Shown: positions 16,793 to 24,701 of the stretch, piece by piece
How the letters are laid out: each line of letters begins with the position of its first letter
Numbering within the stretch: position 1 is the first letter of the stretch
Assembly: GCA_029968055.1 (NCBI GenBank)
Contig: JASCNX010000001.1
Location: 248,001 to 312,000, forward strand
DNA length: 64,000 nucleotides
Source: Xenophilus aerolatus
GTDB lineage: Bacteria; Pseudomonadota; Gammaproteobacteria; Burkholderiales; Burkholderiaceae_C
Reading direction: 5' to 3'
The notes under the pieces: model-generated
The model's input: the letters and a program-made list of their open reading frames with translations, nothing else
Database searches by the model: none
Told to the model about the DNA's origin: nothing
Translations under genes and position numbers: made by a program

Positions 16793-17752
16793 TCAGCCCA
16801 GCACGCCGGCGGCGTGGCGCTGCCAGAACGCCGCGTCGGGCAGCGTGCCGGTGCCTGCGGCGGCGTTGTCCGCCATGTGCTCGGGCCGGCTGGTGCCCGG
16901 AATCGCGCAGGTCACGGCCGGGTGGCTCAGCACGAACTTGAGCAGCACCTGTGCCCAGCTGCTGCAGCCGATCTCGGCGGCCCACGGCGGCAGCGGCCGG
17001 TCGCGCAGGCGGCGCAGCAGGCCGCCACCGCCGAAGGGCTGGTTGACGATCACCGCCACGCCGCGTTCGGCCGCCAGCGGCAGCAGACGTTGCTCGACGG
17101 CGCGGTCGTCCAGGGCATAGTTGATCTGCAGGAAGTCCAGGGTCTCGGTGCGCAGCACGGCCTCGACCTCGTCGTGCGCGCTCGGCGTGTAGTGCGTGAT
17201 GCCGAGGTAGCGGATGCGCCCCTTGGCCTTCCAGTCGCGCAGCGTCGCGAGATGCACCTTCCAGTCGACCAGGTTGTGGATCTGCATGAGGTCGATGCGC
17301 TGCGTGCGCAGGCGCCGCATCGACTCCTCCATCTGCGCGATGCCCGCCTCGCGCCCGCGCGTCCACACCTTGGTGGCGAGGAAGGGCGTCGCGCCGCCGG
17401 CAGCCGCAGCGAGCAGCGTGCCGGTGTTTTCCTCGGCGCGCCCGTACATCGGCGAGCTGTCGATCACGCGGCCGCCCGCGGCGAAGAGCGCAGCCAGCAC
17501 GCCGGGCAGGCGCTGGTAGTCGGCGCTGCCCGGGGCATGGTCGAAACCGAGCCAGGTGCCGCAGCCGATGACGGGCAGCGTTTCGCCGGAGGAGGGGATG
17601 GGTCGGGTGTGCATGGCGCCAGTCTGCGCGCGAGTGGCCGCGCGTGCACGCGCGGGGGCGATCCCCAGGCCGGCCGCACCGGCCAGCACCGCGGCGGCCC
17701 CGGCCCCGCGCAGCCATTGCGCACGGGTGAGGCCGCCGCGCGCCGCGTTCAT
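16793..17752 (-). CDS. Aldo/keto reductase with export-like N-terminus
   Basis: This 319-residue aldo/keto reductase has the catalytic tetrad Asp and Tyr in VIDSSPMYG (near residues 93-99), Lys in LATKVW and His in MQIHNLVDW. The NADPH-site region CAIPGTSRPEHMADN lies near the C-terminus. Unusually for a cytoplasmic family, residues 1-40 look like a signal sequence: LTRAQWLRGAGAAAVLAGAA, then an ARARA-type site, weakly Tat-like although without a clear RR pair. Its ATG overlaps the stop of the RND permease by 4 bases (17749-17752), so it is coupled to the efflux pump. Confidence 0.85.
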   Translation of the reverse strand: MNAARGGLTRAQWLRGAGAAAVLAGAAGLGIAPARARAATRAQTGAMHTRPIPSSGETLPVIGCGTWLGFDHAPGSADYQRLPGVLAALFAAGGRVIDSSPMYGRAEENTGTLLAAAAGGATPFLATKVWTRGREAGIAQMEESMRRLRTQRIDLMQIHNLVDWKVHLATLRDWKAKGRIRYLGITHYTPSAHDEVEAVLRTETLDFLQINYALDDRAVEQRLLPLAAERGVAVIVNQPFGGGGLLRRLRDRPLPPWAAEIGCSSWAQVLLKFVLSHPAVTCAIPGTSRPEHMADNAAAGTGTLPDAAFWQRHAAGVLG

Positions 17753-20700
17753 CCCTCGCCCTGCAGCCGCGCCGCCGTGCCTCCCTGCGGCGCCGTGTCG
17801 ACGGTCGCGGGCCGACGGCCGACGGTGCGAACGATCAGGTAGAACAGCGGCACGAAGAAGATCGCCAGGATGGTGCCGGTGACCATGCCGCCGATCACGC
17901 CGGTGCCGATGGCGTGCTGGCTGCCCGAGCCGGCGCCGGTGGCCACGGCCAGCGGGATGACGCCGGCCACGAAGGCCAGCGAGGTCATCAGGATCGGCCG
18001 CAGCCGCAGGCGCGCGGCCTCCAGCACGGCGTCCCACACCGGCAGGCCGCGCCGCTCGCCGTCGGCTGCGAACTCGACGATCAGGATCGCGTTCTTGGCC
18101 GCCAGGCCCATGGTGGTGAGCAGCCCGACCTGGAAGAAGATGTCGTTGTTCATGCCGCGCAGGTTGGCCGCCACCAGCGCGCCCACGATGCCCAGCGGCA
18201 CCACCAGCAGCACCGACACCGGGATGCTCCAGCTCTCGTACAGGGCCGCGAGCGCCAGGAACACGACGAGCAGCGAGATCAGGTACAGCGACAGCGCCTG
18301 CCCGGAGGCGAGCTTTTCCTGGTACGACAGGCCCGTCCAGGCGCCGCGCACGCCGCCCTGCAGCTCGTCGACGTAGCGCTCCATGCGGGTGAGCGCCTCG
18401 CCCGAGCTGACGCCCGGCGCCGCCTCGCCCTGGATGTTGAAGGACGGCATGCCGTTGTAGCGGTACAGCGCCGACGGGCCGTAGGTCCAGCGCGAGGTGG
18501 CGATGGTGGAGAAGGGCGCCATCGCGCCGCTGCTGCTGCGCAGGCTCCACAGGCCGATGTCCTCCGGGTTCATGCGGTAGGGCGCGTCGGCCTGCAGGTA
18601 GACGTTCTTGACCCGGTTGCGGTCGATGAAGTCGCCGATGTAGATGCTGCCGATGGTGGAGGTGAGCAGGGTGTTGATCTGCGCCTGCCCGATGCCCAGT
18701 GCGCCGGCCTTGGCGCGGTCGATGTCGACCTGCAGCTGCGGCTGGTCTTCCAGGCCCTGGAAGCGCACCTGGCGCAGGTCGGGGTCCTTGCGGGCCGTGG
18801 CCAGCAGCTTGTCGCGCAGCCCGAGGAACTGGTCGCGCGGCATGCTGGCGATGTTCTGCAGCTGCAGGTCGAAGCCGGCCGAGTTGCCCAGGCCCGACAC
18901 CGAGGGCGGCACGATCACCACGATCAGCCGCGCCACCGGGTCGTTGCCCAGCGCCTGGCGCGCACGCTCGCGGATGGCGAAGACGCTGTTCTCGGCGCCC
19001 TTGCGCTCGCTCCAGTCCTTGAGCTTGACGAAGGCCTGGCCCTGGTTCTGGCCCGAGCCGGCGTTGCTGAAGCCCGGCGAGGTGAACACGCCCTCGACGT
19101 TGGCCGCGTCCTTCTCGCGGAAGTGCGCGCTGATGCGCTGTGCCACCGCGCGCGTCTGCTCCAGCGTCGCGCCTTCGGGCAGCGTGTAGTTGACGATCAG
19201 CGAGCCCTGGTCCTCGTCGGGCAGGAAGCCGGTGGGCGTCTTCATGAACATCGCCACCATGCCGGCGACGATGAGGGCGTAGATGCCCATGAACAGCACG
19301 CGCCGGGGCAGCCGCTTGCGCAGGCTGCCCTCGTAGCGGTCCACCTGGCGGTCGAAGAAGCGGTTGAACCAGCCGAAGAAGCCGGTGGTCTTTTTCTGGT
19401 CGGCCGTGTGCTGCTTGAGCAACTGGCCGCACAGCGCGGGCGTGAGGATCAGCGCCACCAGCACCGACAGCACCATGGCCGAGACGATGGTGATCGAGAA
19501 CTGGCGGTAGATGATGCCGGTGGCGCCGCCGAAGAAGGCCATCGGCAGGAACACCGCCGACAGCACCACGCCGATGCCGATCAGCGCGCCGGTGATCTCG
19601 CCCATCGACTTGCGCGTGGCCTCCTTGGGAGAGAGGTGCTCCTCGGACATCAGGCGCTCGACGTTCTCGACCACCACGATGGCGTCGTCCACCAGCAGGC
19701 CGATCGCCAGCACCATGCCGAACATGGTGAGCATGTTGATCGAATAGCCGAACACCGACAGCACGCCGAAGGTGCCCAGCAGCACCACCGGCACCGCGAT
19801 CGCCGGAATGAGCGTGGCGCGCCAGTTCTGCAGGAACAGGAACATCACCAGCACCACCAGCACGATGCCCTCGATCAGCGTCTTGACCACGTCGTGGATG
19901 GCCTGCTCGACGAAGGGCGTGGTGTCCACGGGGTACGAGACATCGACGCCGGCCGGGAAGGCGCCGCGCAGCTGCTCGACCGTGGCCTTGACGGCCGCGA
20001 TGGACTGCAGCGCGTTGGCGTCGGGCGCCAGCCGCACCGCGATGCCCGAGGCCGGGAAGCCGTTGAAGTTGCCGCTGAAGGTGTAGTTGGCCGAGCCCAG
20101 CTCGACGCGCGCCACGTCCTTGAGCAGCACGGTGGAGCCGTCCGGGTTGCTGCGTACCAGGATGGCGCGGAATTCCTCGGCCGTGCGCAGGCGCGACTGG
20201 GCGTTGACCACCGCGTTGAGCTGCTGCCCCGGCGGCGCCGGCTGGTCGCCGATCTGGCCGGCGGCCAGTTGCACGTTCTGCGACTGGATGGCCGTCTGCA
20301 CGTCGGCCGGCGTGAGCGAATAGCTGCGCAGGCGGAACGGGTCGAGCCAGATGCGCATCGCGTACTGGCCGCCGATGACCTGCACCTCGCCCACGCCGTC
20401 GACGCGGCTGATCGGGTCCTGCAGGTCGCTCACCAGGTAGTCGGCCACGTCGCCGGGCGACATGCGGCCGCTCTTGTCGTAGAGCGTCACGAACAGGTCG
20501 GTGGCCACGCCGGCCTTGCGCACCGTGATGCCCTGGTCCTGCACCTGCTGCGGCAGGCGCGGGATGGCCTGCTGCACGCGGTTCTGCACCTGCACCTGGG
20601 CGGTGTCGGGGTTGGTGCCGGGCTGGAAGCTCACCAGGATCTGCACGCGGCCGGACGAATCGCTGCGCGCCGTCATGTAGAGGTAGCCGTCCAGCCCGGT

Positions 20701-20910
20701 GAGCTGCTGCTCGATGACCTGCGTGACGCTGTTCTCCAGCGTCTGCGCGTTGGCGCCCGGGTAGTAGGAATTGATGCTGACCGAGGGCGGCGCCACCGTC
20801 GGGTAGCGCGTGAGCGGCAGCAGGTGGATGGCCAGCGCGCCGGCCAGCATGATCGTGATCGCGATGACCCAGGCGAAGATGGGCCGGTCGATGAAGTAGC
20901 GGGAGATCAT
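17749..20910 (-). CDS. RND efflux transporter permease (HAE1 type)
   Basis: This 1053-residue inner-membrane pump of the AcrB/MexB (HAE1) family is full length for the family. The N-terminus MISRYFIDRPIFAWVIAI is diagnostic, the proton-relay Asp pair occurs in LLVDDAIVVVENVERL (near residue 410), and the conserved GSIYIGDFIDRNRVKNVY and FQVGLLTTMGLAAKNAILIVEFA blocks are present. It should drive proton-coupled export of hydrophobic drugs or metabolites together with the adaptor encoded 9 bases upstream and an outer-membrane channel encoded elsewhere. There is no adjacent TetR regulator, so control is not evident. Confidence 0.95.
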   Translation of the reverse strand: MISRYFIDRPIFAWVIAITIMLAGALAIHLLPLTRYPTVAPPSVSINSYYPGANAQTLENSVTQVIEQQLTGLDGYLYMTARSDSSGRVQILVSFQPGTNPDTAQVQVQNRVQQAIPRLPQQVQDQGITVRKAGVATDLFVTLYDKSGRMSPGDVADYLVSDLQDPISRVDGVGEVQVIGGQYAMRIWLDPFRLRSYSLTPADVQTAIQSQNVQLAAGQIGDQPAPPGQQLNAVVNAQSRLRTAEEFRAILVRSNPDGSTVLLKDVARVELGSANYTFSGNFNGFPASGIAVRLAPDANALQSIAAVKATVEQLRGAFPAGVDVSYPVDTTPFVEQAIHDVVKTLIEGIVLVVLVMFLFLQNWRATLIPAIAVPVVLLGTFGVLSVFGYSINMLTMFGMVLAIGLLVDDAIVVVENVERLMSEEHLSPKEATRKSMGEITGALIGIGVVLSAVFLPMAFFGGATGIIYRQFSITIVSAMVLSVLVALILTPALCGQLLKQHTADQKKTTGFFGWFNRFFDRQVDRYEGSLRKRLPRRVLFMGIYALIVAGMVAMFMKTPTGFLPDEDQGSLIVNYTLPEGATLEQTRAVAQRISAHFREKDAANVEGVFTSPGFSNAGSGQNQGQAFVKLKDWSERKGAENSVFAIRERARQALGNDPVARLIVVIVPPSVSGLGNSAGFDLQLQNIASMPRDQFLGLRDKLLATARKDPDLRQVRFQGLEDQPQLQVDIDRAKAGALGIGQAQINTLLTSTIGSIYIGDFIDRNRVKNVYLQADAPYRMNPEDIGLWSLRSSSGAMAPFSTIATSRWTYGPSALYRYNGMPSFNIQGEAAPGVSSGEALTRMERYVDELQGGVRGAWTGLSYQEKLASGQALSLYLISLLVVFLALAALYESWSIPVSVLLVVPLGIVGALVAANLRGMNNDIFFQVGLLTTMGLAAKNAILIVEFAADGERRGLPVWDAVLEAARLRLRPILMTSLAFVAGVIPLAVATGAGSGSQHAIGTGVIGGMVTGTILAIFFVPLFYLIVRTVGRRPATVDTAPQGGTAARLQGEG

Positions 20911-20919
20911 CGGGGCGGG

Positions 20920-22140
20920 TCAGGGCTTGCGTGCGGCTTCGGCGGCGGTGCCGGTGGCAGCGCTCGATGCCGTGGGGGCCACGGGGGTCCCGTTCTGCGG
21001 CGCGGCGGCGGCCGCGGGCGGCTCGTCGACCGGCTTGACCGTCGTGCCCGGCTGCACGTTCTGGCCGCCGGCCATCACCAGCCGGTCGCCGGCTTTCAGG
21101 CCTTCGGTCACCAGCCAGTTCTGGCCCACCGAACGCGCGATCACCACGTTGCGCAGGTCGAGCTTGTTCTCGGCCGTCACCAGGCGCGCCTGCGGCGTGC
21201 CGCGGCGGTCACGGATGATGGCGGCCTGCGGCACCAGGATGCCGTCGGGCGTGGCGCCTTCGGTCACCACCGCGCGCACGTACATGCCGGGCAGCAGCAG
21301 CCCGTCGGGGTTGGGAAAGCGTGCGCGCAGCGTGACCGAGCCGCTGCTCGGGTCCACCGTGACTTCGGTGAGCTGCACGCGGCCCTCGGCCGGGTAGGGC
21401 GTGCCGTCCTCCATCACCAGCGACACGCGCTGGGATTCGTCCTGGCGGTTGATCCTGCCGGCCATCAGCGCCTGGCGCATGCGCACCAGCTCGGCGCTGG
21501 ACTGCGTGATGTCGACGTAGATCGGATCGAGCTGCGAGATGGTCAAAAGCGGCGTGGCCTGCGAGGCGCTCACCAGGGCGCCCGGCGTGACGCTGCTGCG
21601 GCTGGTGCGCCCGGAGATGGGTGCCGTCACCTTGGTGTACTGCAGGTTGATGCGCGCGGTGTTGAGCAGCGCCGTCTGCACCTTCACCGCCGCCTGGGCC
21701 TGCTCGTGGGCGGCCTGGGCGTTGTCGTGCTCCTGCTTGCTCACCGCGTTCTGCGGCAGCAGCGCCTTGTAGCGCTCGGCCAGCGCGCGGGTGGAGCTGA
21801 CGGTGGCACGCGCGTTGGCCAGCGCGCCTTCCTGCTGCTGTACCGCGGCCTGGAAGGGCGCGGGGTCGATCTCGTAGAGCACCTGCCCCGCCTTGACGGC
21901 GGCACCCTCGGTGAAGGGCCGGTTGCGGATGATGCCGCCCACCTGCGGGCGCACCTCGGCCACCATGAAGGCGGCAGTGCGCCCCGGCAACTCGGTGCGC
22001 AGCGGCACGTTCTGGCTCTGCAGCGTGCGGACCGTCACTTCGGGCACGGCGGGCGGGGCCGCTTTCGGCTGTTCGCGGCAGGCGCCCAGCAGCAGCAGGG
22101 CGCACAGGGGCACGAGGCCCAGGAATCTGGAAGAACTCAA
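20920..22140 (-). CDS. RND efflux periplasmic adaptor subunit (MFP)
   Basis: This 406-residue AcrA/MexA-type membrane-fusion lipoprotein has a signal peptide ending in the lipobox LLLLGAC (Cys near residue 19). The barrel-sandwich motif VRPQVGGIIRNRPFTEGAAVKAGQVLYEIDP is interrupted by a helical hairpin (about residues 85-160), followed by beta-barrel segments. I chose the TTG at 22140 because it is preceded by AAGG at good spacing and places the signal peptide at the N-terminus. An upstream in-frame start at 22287 would put 49 extra residues before the signal. The C-terminus is Ala/Pro-rich. It is the first gene of the adaptor-pump-reductase operon. Confidence 0.9.
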   Translation of the reverse strand: MSSSRFLGLVPLCALLLLGACREQPKAAPPAVPEVTVRTLQSQNVPLRTELPGRTAAFMVAEVRPQVGGIIRNRPFTEGAAVKAGQVLYEIDPAPFQAAVQQQEGALANARATVSSTRALAERYKALLPQNAVSKQEHDNAQAAHEQAQAAVKVQTALLNTARINLQYTKVTAPISGRTSRSSVTPGALVSASQATPLLTISQLDPIYVDITQSSAELVRMRQALMAGRINRQDESQRVSLVMEDGTPYPAEGRVQLTEVTVDPSSGSVTLRARFPNPDGLLLPGMYVRAVVTEGATPDGILVPQAAIIRDRRGTPQARLVTAENKLDLRNVVIARSVGQNWLVTEGLKAGDRLVMAGGQNVQPGTTVKPVDEPPAAAAAPQNGTPVAPTASSAATGTAAEAARKP

Positions 22141-22365
22141 GGGGTCGCCTTCTCGGGAGTCGGTGGCGTGCGGGGGTCGTCGCGTGCCGCGGAACGCCCC
22201 GGTCGGGCACTCATCACGGCCAGATGAGGAGAACCTGACTGCACGCGAAAGTTGCAAGCGTAAGCCGGTTGTGTGAACGAAGTGCAAAGTTTCGTTGCAT
22301 TTTCGGGGCCCGTGTCGGCCGAATGCCCGGGTCGCGCGCTCGGGCTGGGCATCAAAGGTGAAATA

Positions 22366-22381
22366 CTGTATAAAAATACAG
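22366..22381. promoter_or_regulatory. LexA (SOS) box upstream of imuA
   Basis: The sequence CTGTATAAAAATACAG has the CTGT-N8-ACAG form of the proteobacterial LexA box, with an AT-rich centre and flanking TA/T bases. It ends 13 bases before the imuA ATG, so LexA bound here would block transcription of the imuA-imuB-dnaE2 operon until DNA damage. The rest of the 22141-22394 gap also serves the divergent efflux operon. Confidence 0.93.
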
Positions 22382-22394
22382 TCATCGATCCATC

Positions 22395-23246
22395 ATGGGC
22401 CAGCCTTCTCCCGACCCTTTCTCCTCCCTTCTGCTGCCGGCAGAGGCGGGGGTGTGGCGCGCCGACGAACTGGGCGCGGCCGACGCCCCGGCCCTGCCCA
22501 CGGGCCACGCCGCCCTCGACGCGCAACTGCCGGGCGGGGGCTGGCCGGTCGGCGCCCTCACCGAGGTGCTGCAGGCGAGGCCCGAAGCCCACGTCTGGCC
22601 GCTGCTGCTGCCCGCGCTGGCCCAGGCGGTGGCCCGGCATCCCCGTGCGCGCGCGCCGGTCGTGCTGGTCGGCGCACCGCACGAGCCCTTCGGCCCGGCC
22701 CTGGCCGCTGCCGGCGTGCCGGTCGAGGCGCTGCTGTGGGTGCGGGCGGAGGCTGCGGCAGCGCGGCTGTGGAGCTGCGAGCAGGCCCTGCGCTGCGCCG
22801 ACGTGTCCGCGGTGCTGGCCTGGCTGCCCCAGGCGCGGGTGGGCGAGTTGCGCCGGCTGCAGCTGGCCGCGGCGCGGCACGAGGGGTTGCTCTTCGTGTT
22901 CCGGCCGCTGTCGGCGGCGCAGGGTGCCTCGCCCGCGCGCCTGCGCCTGCAGGTCGAGTGCACGCCCGATCCCGGCGCGATGGACGTGCACATCCTCAAG
23001 CGCCGCGGTCCGCCGCTGGCAGCACCGGTCACCCTGCCGGCGCGCAGCGAGCGCATGGCGGCCCTGCTGGCGGCCGCACGGCTGCGCCGCCGCGAGCGGC
23101 AGGCCTGGCGCGCGGCCGGGCCCGAGGCCATGGCCGGTGCCATCGTGGTGCGGCTGGCCGAGCACCGGTTGTCGCGCCCGGCCGGCAGCGCATCGACGGC
23201 GGCAGGAGTTCCCGATGCACTGGCTGGCGCTGCAGTGGTTGCCTGA
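22395..23246 (+). CDS. imuA: ImuA, mutasome-associated RecA-like protein
   Basis: This 283-residue protein is of the ImuA / SulA-like type associated with translesion synthesis. The N-terminal block TGHAALDAQLPGGGWPVGALTEV is the RecA-like remnant typical of ImuA, without a convincing Walker A. ImuA works with ImuB and DnaE2 in SOS-induced mutagenesis, where it aids recruitment of the polymerase to lesions. The gene follows a LexA box directly and overlaps imuB by 32 bases. The Ala/Arg-rich C-terminus is lineage-specific. The identification rests on both sequence and the invariant gene order. Confidence 0.92.
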   Translation: MGQPSPDPFSSLLLPAEAGVWRADELGAADAPALPTGHAALDAQLPGGGWPVGALTEVLQARPEAHVWPLLLPALAQAVARHPRARAPVVLVGAPHEPFGPALAAAGVPVEALLWVRAEAAAARLWSCEQALRCADVSAVLAWLPQARVGELRRLQLAAARHEGLLFVFRPLSAAQGASPARLRLQVECTPDPGAMDVHILKRRGPPLAAPVTLPARSERMAALLAAARLRRRERQAWRAAGPEAMAGAIVVRLAEHRLSRPAGSASTAAGVPDALAGAAVVA

Positions 23247-24696
23247 GCCGGCGGCCGAGGCCCCGGCCGCCAGCGCGTCGCCTGCGGGCGCGCCGCCCGG
23301 CGACGCGCTGGCGGCTGCCGCGGCCCTGGCGGCGCAGGCCGAGGCCGCGCCGGTGCGCCTGCCCGTTTCGCCCGAGGCCCTGGGCTGGTGGGCGCTGGGC
23401 TTCACGCCGCACGTCACCTGGCAGGACGAGGCCCTGCTGCTGGAAGTCTCGGCCTGCGAACGGCTGTGGGGCGGGCGGCGTTCGCTCATGCGCCAGCTTC
23501 AGCACACGAATCCGGCCCCGACGCCCGTCCAGCAAGCGCAGGGGGCCACCAGCCTGATCGCGCTGGCCCGGCTGCGCATGTACGCCGCCGGCCAGCGTCC
23601 GCCCCCCGCGGAGGGCCGCCAGACGCCGGCGGCGCTGCCCCTGTCCGTGCTCGGCGCCGCCGGGCCGCACCTGGACGTGCTGGCGCGCATGGGCTGCCGC
23701 ACCTGGGGGCAGGCGGCGGCGCTGCCGCGCGGCGGGTTCGTGCGGCGCTTCGGCGCCGGCCTGCGCGAGGCGCTGGACATCGCCTGGGGCCAGCGGCCCG
23801 AACGCCACGCCTGGCTCACGCTGCCCGAGGTCTTCGACCAGAAGGCCGAGCTGCCGGCCCTGGCCACCACCGCGCCGGAGCTGCTGTGGGCGGCCCAGCG
23901 GCTGCTGGCGGCGCTGCGCATCTGGCTGCAGGCACGCCAGCGCGGCGTGCTGGCCTTGGAGCTCGAATGGACGCTGGACCTCAAGCGCCTGAACGGCGTC
24001 GACCTGCCGTCCCAGCAGCAACTGCGCGTGCGCACCGCCGAGCCCACCCAGGACATGGCCCACCTGCGTCGCCTGCTGGCCGAGCGGCTGGCCGTGACCC
24101 AGCTGGCGGCGCCCACCGGCTGGCTGCGCCTGCGCTCCCTCGAGACCGTGCCCTGGGGCGGCGCCGCACGCAGCTTCCTGCCCGAGGACAACCGCCCCGG
24201 CGAGCCGCTGCACGAGCTGGTCGAGAAGCTCAGCGCCCGCCTGGGTCCGCAGCAGGTGCTGGTGGCGCGCCCGCAGGCCGACCATCGGCCCGAACGCATG
24301 CAGGCGTGGGAGCCGGCGGTACGGCGGCAGGCTCCGGGCCTGGCAAAGGCCGGGCCGGCGTTGGCGCAGGCCCTGCCGTCGCGCCTGGCCGGCGACCCGG
24401 GCGCCGACCTGCTGCCGCACTGGGTGATGGGCGCGCCGCTCGAACTCGAGATGCACGGCGAACAGCCCCACTACCAGGGCGCGCTGCGCTCGCTGGTCGG
24501 CCCCCAGCGCATCGAGGGCGACGGCTGGTGGGAGCAGGTCGAGGCAGGGGGTGAGCTGGGGGGCGCACCTGCCGAGCGCGACTACTACGTGGCCGAGAGC
24601 CCGGGCGCCGGGCTGGTGTGGATCTTTCGCGAACGGCCCGGCGCGCAGCATGCCGATCGTGCGCCGCGCTGGTTCCTGCAGGGCCTGTATGCCTGA
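23215..24696 (+). CDS. imuB: ImuB, inactive Y-family polymerase-like protein
   Basis: This 493-residue protein is a Y-family DNA polymerase homologue (ImuB). Canonical catalytic carboxylates are missing: the N-terminus reads MHWLALQWLP where active polymerases have DxD, and the second site reads LLLEVSACERLWGG. The thumb/little-finger region follows (MGCRTWGQAAALPRGGFVRRFG). ImuB bridges DnaE2, ImuA and the beta clamp in the SOS mutasome. The ATG at 23215 lies inside imuA's 3' end, preceded by GGCAGGAG, which indicates translational coupling. The C-terminal part (DYYVAESPGAGLVWIFRE) matches the family's carboxy domain. Confidence 0.92.
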   Translation: MHWLALQWLPEPAAEAPAASASPAGAPPGDALAAAAALAAQAEAAPVRLPVSPEALGWWALGFTPHVTWQDEALLLEVSACERLWGGRRSLMRQLQHTNPAPTPVQQAQGATSLIALARLRMYAAGQRPPPAEGRQTPAALPLSVLGAAGPHLDVLARMGCRTWGQAAALPRGGFVRRFGAGLREALDIAWGQRPERHAWLTLPEVFDQKAELPALATTAPELLWAAQRLLAALRIWLQARQRGVLALELEWTLDLKRLNGVDLPSQQQLRVRTAEPTQDMAHLRRLLAERLAVTQLAAPTGWLRLRSLETVPWGGAARSFLPEDNRPGEPLHELVEKLSARLGPQQVLVARPQADHRPERMQAWEPAVRRQAPGLAKAGPALAQALPSRLAGDPGADLLPHWVMGAPLELEMHGEQPHYQGALRSLVGPQRIEGDGWWEQVEAGGELGGAPAERDYYVAESPGAGLVWIFRERPGAQHADRAPRWFLQGLYA

Positions 24697-24701
24697 GCGT
24701 C

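Noticed and set aside
17914-22227. A 1437-codon open frame antisense to the RND pump and adaptor
   Set aside because: Low-complexity product and perfect antisense overlap with two well-identified efflux genes.
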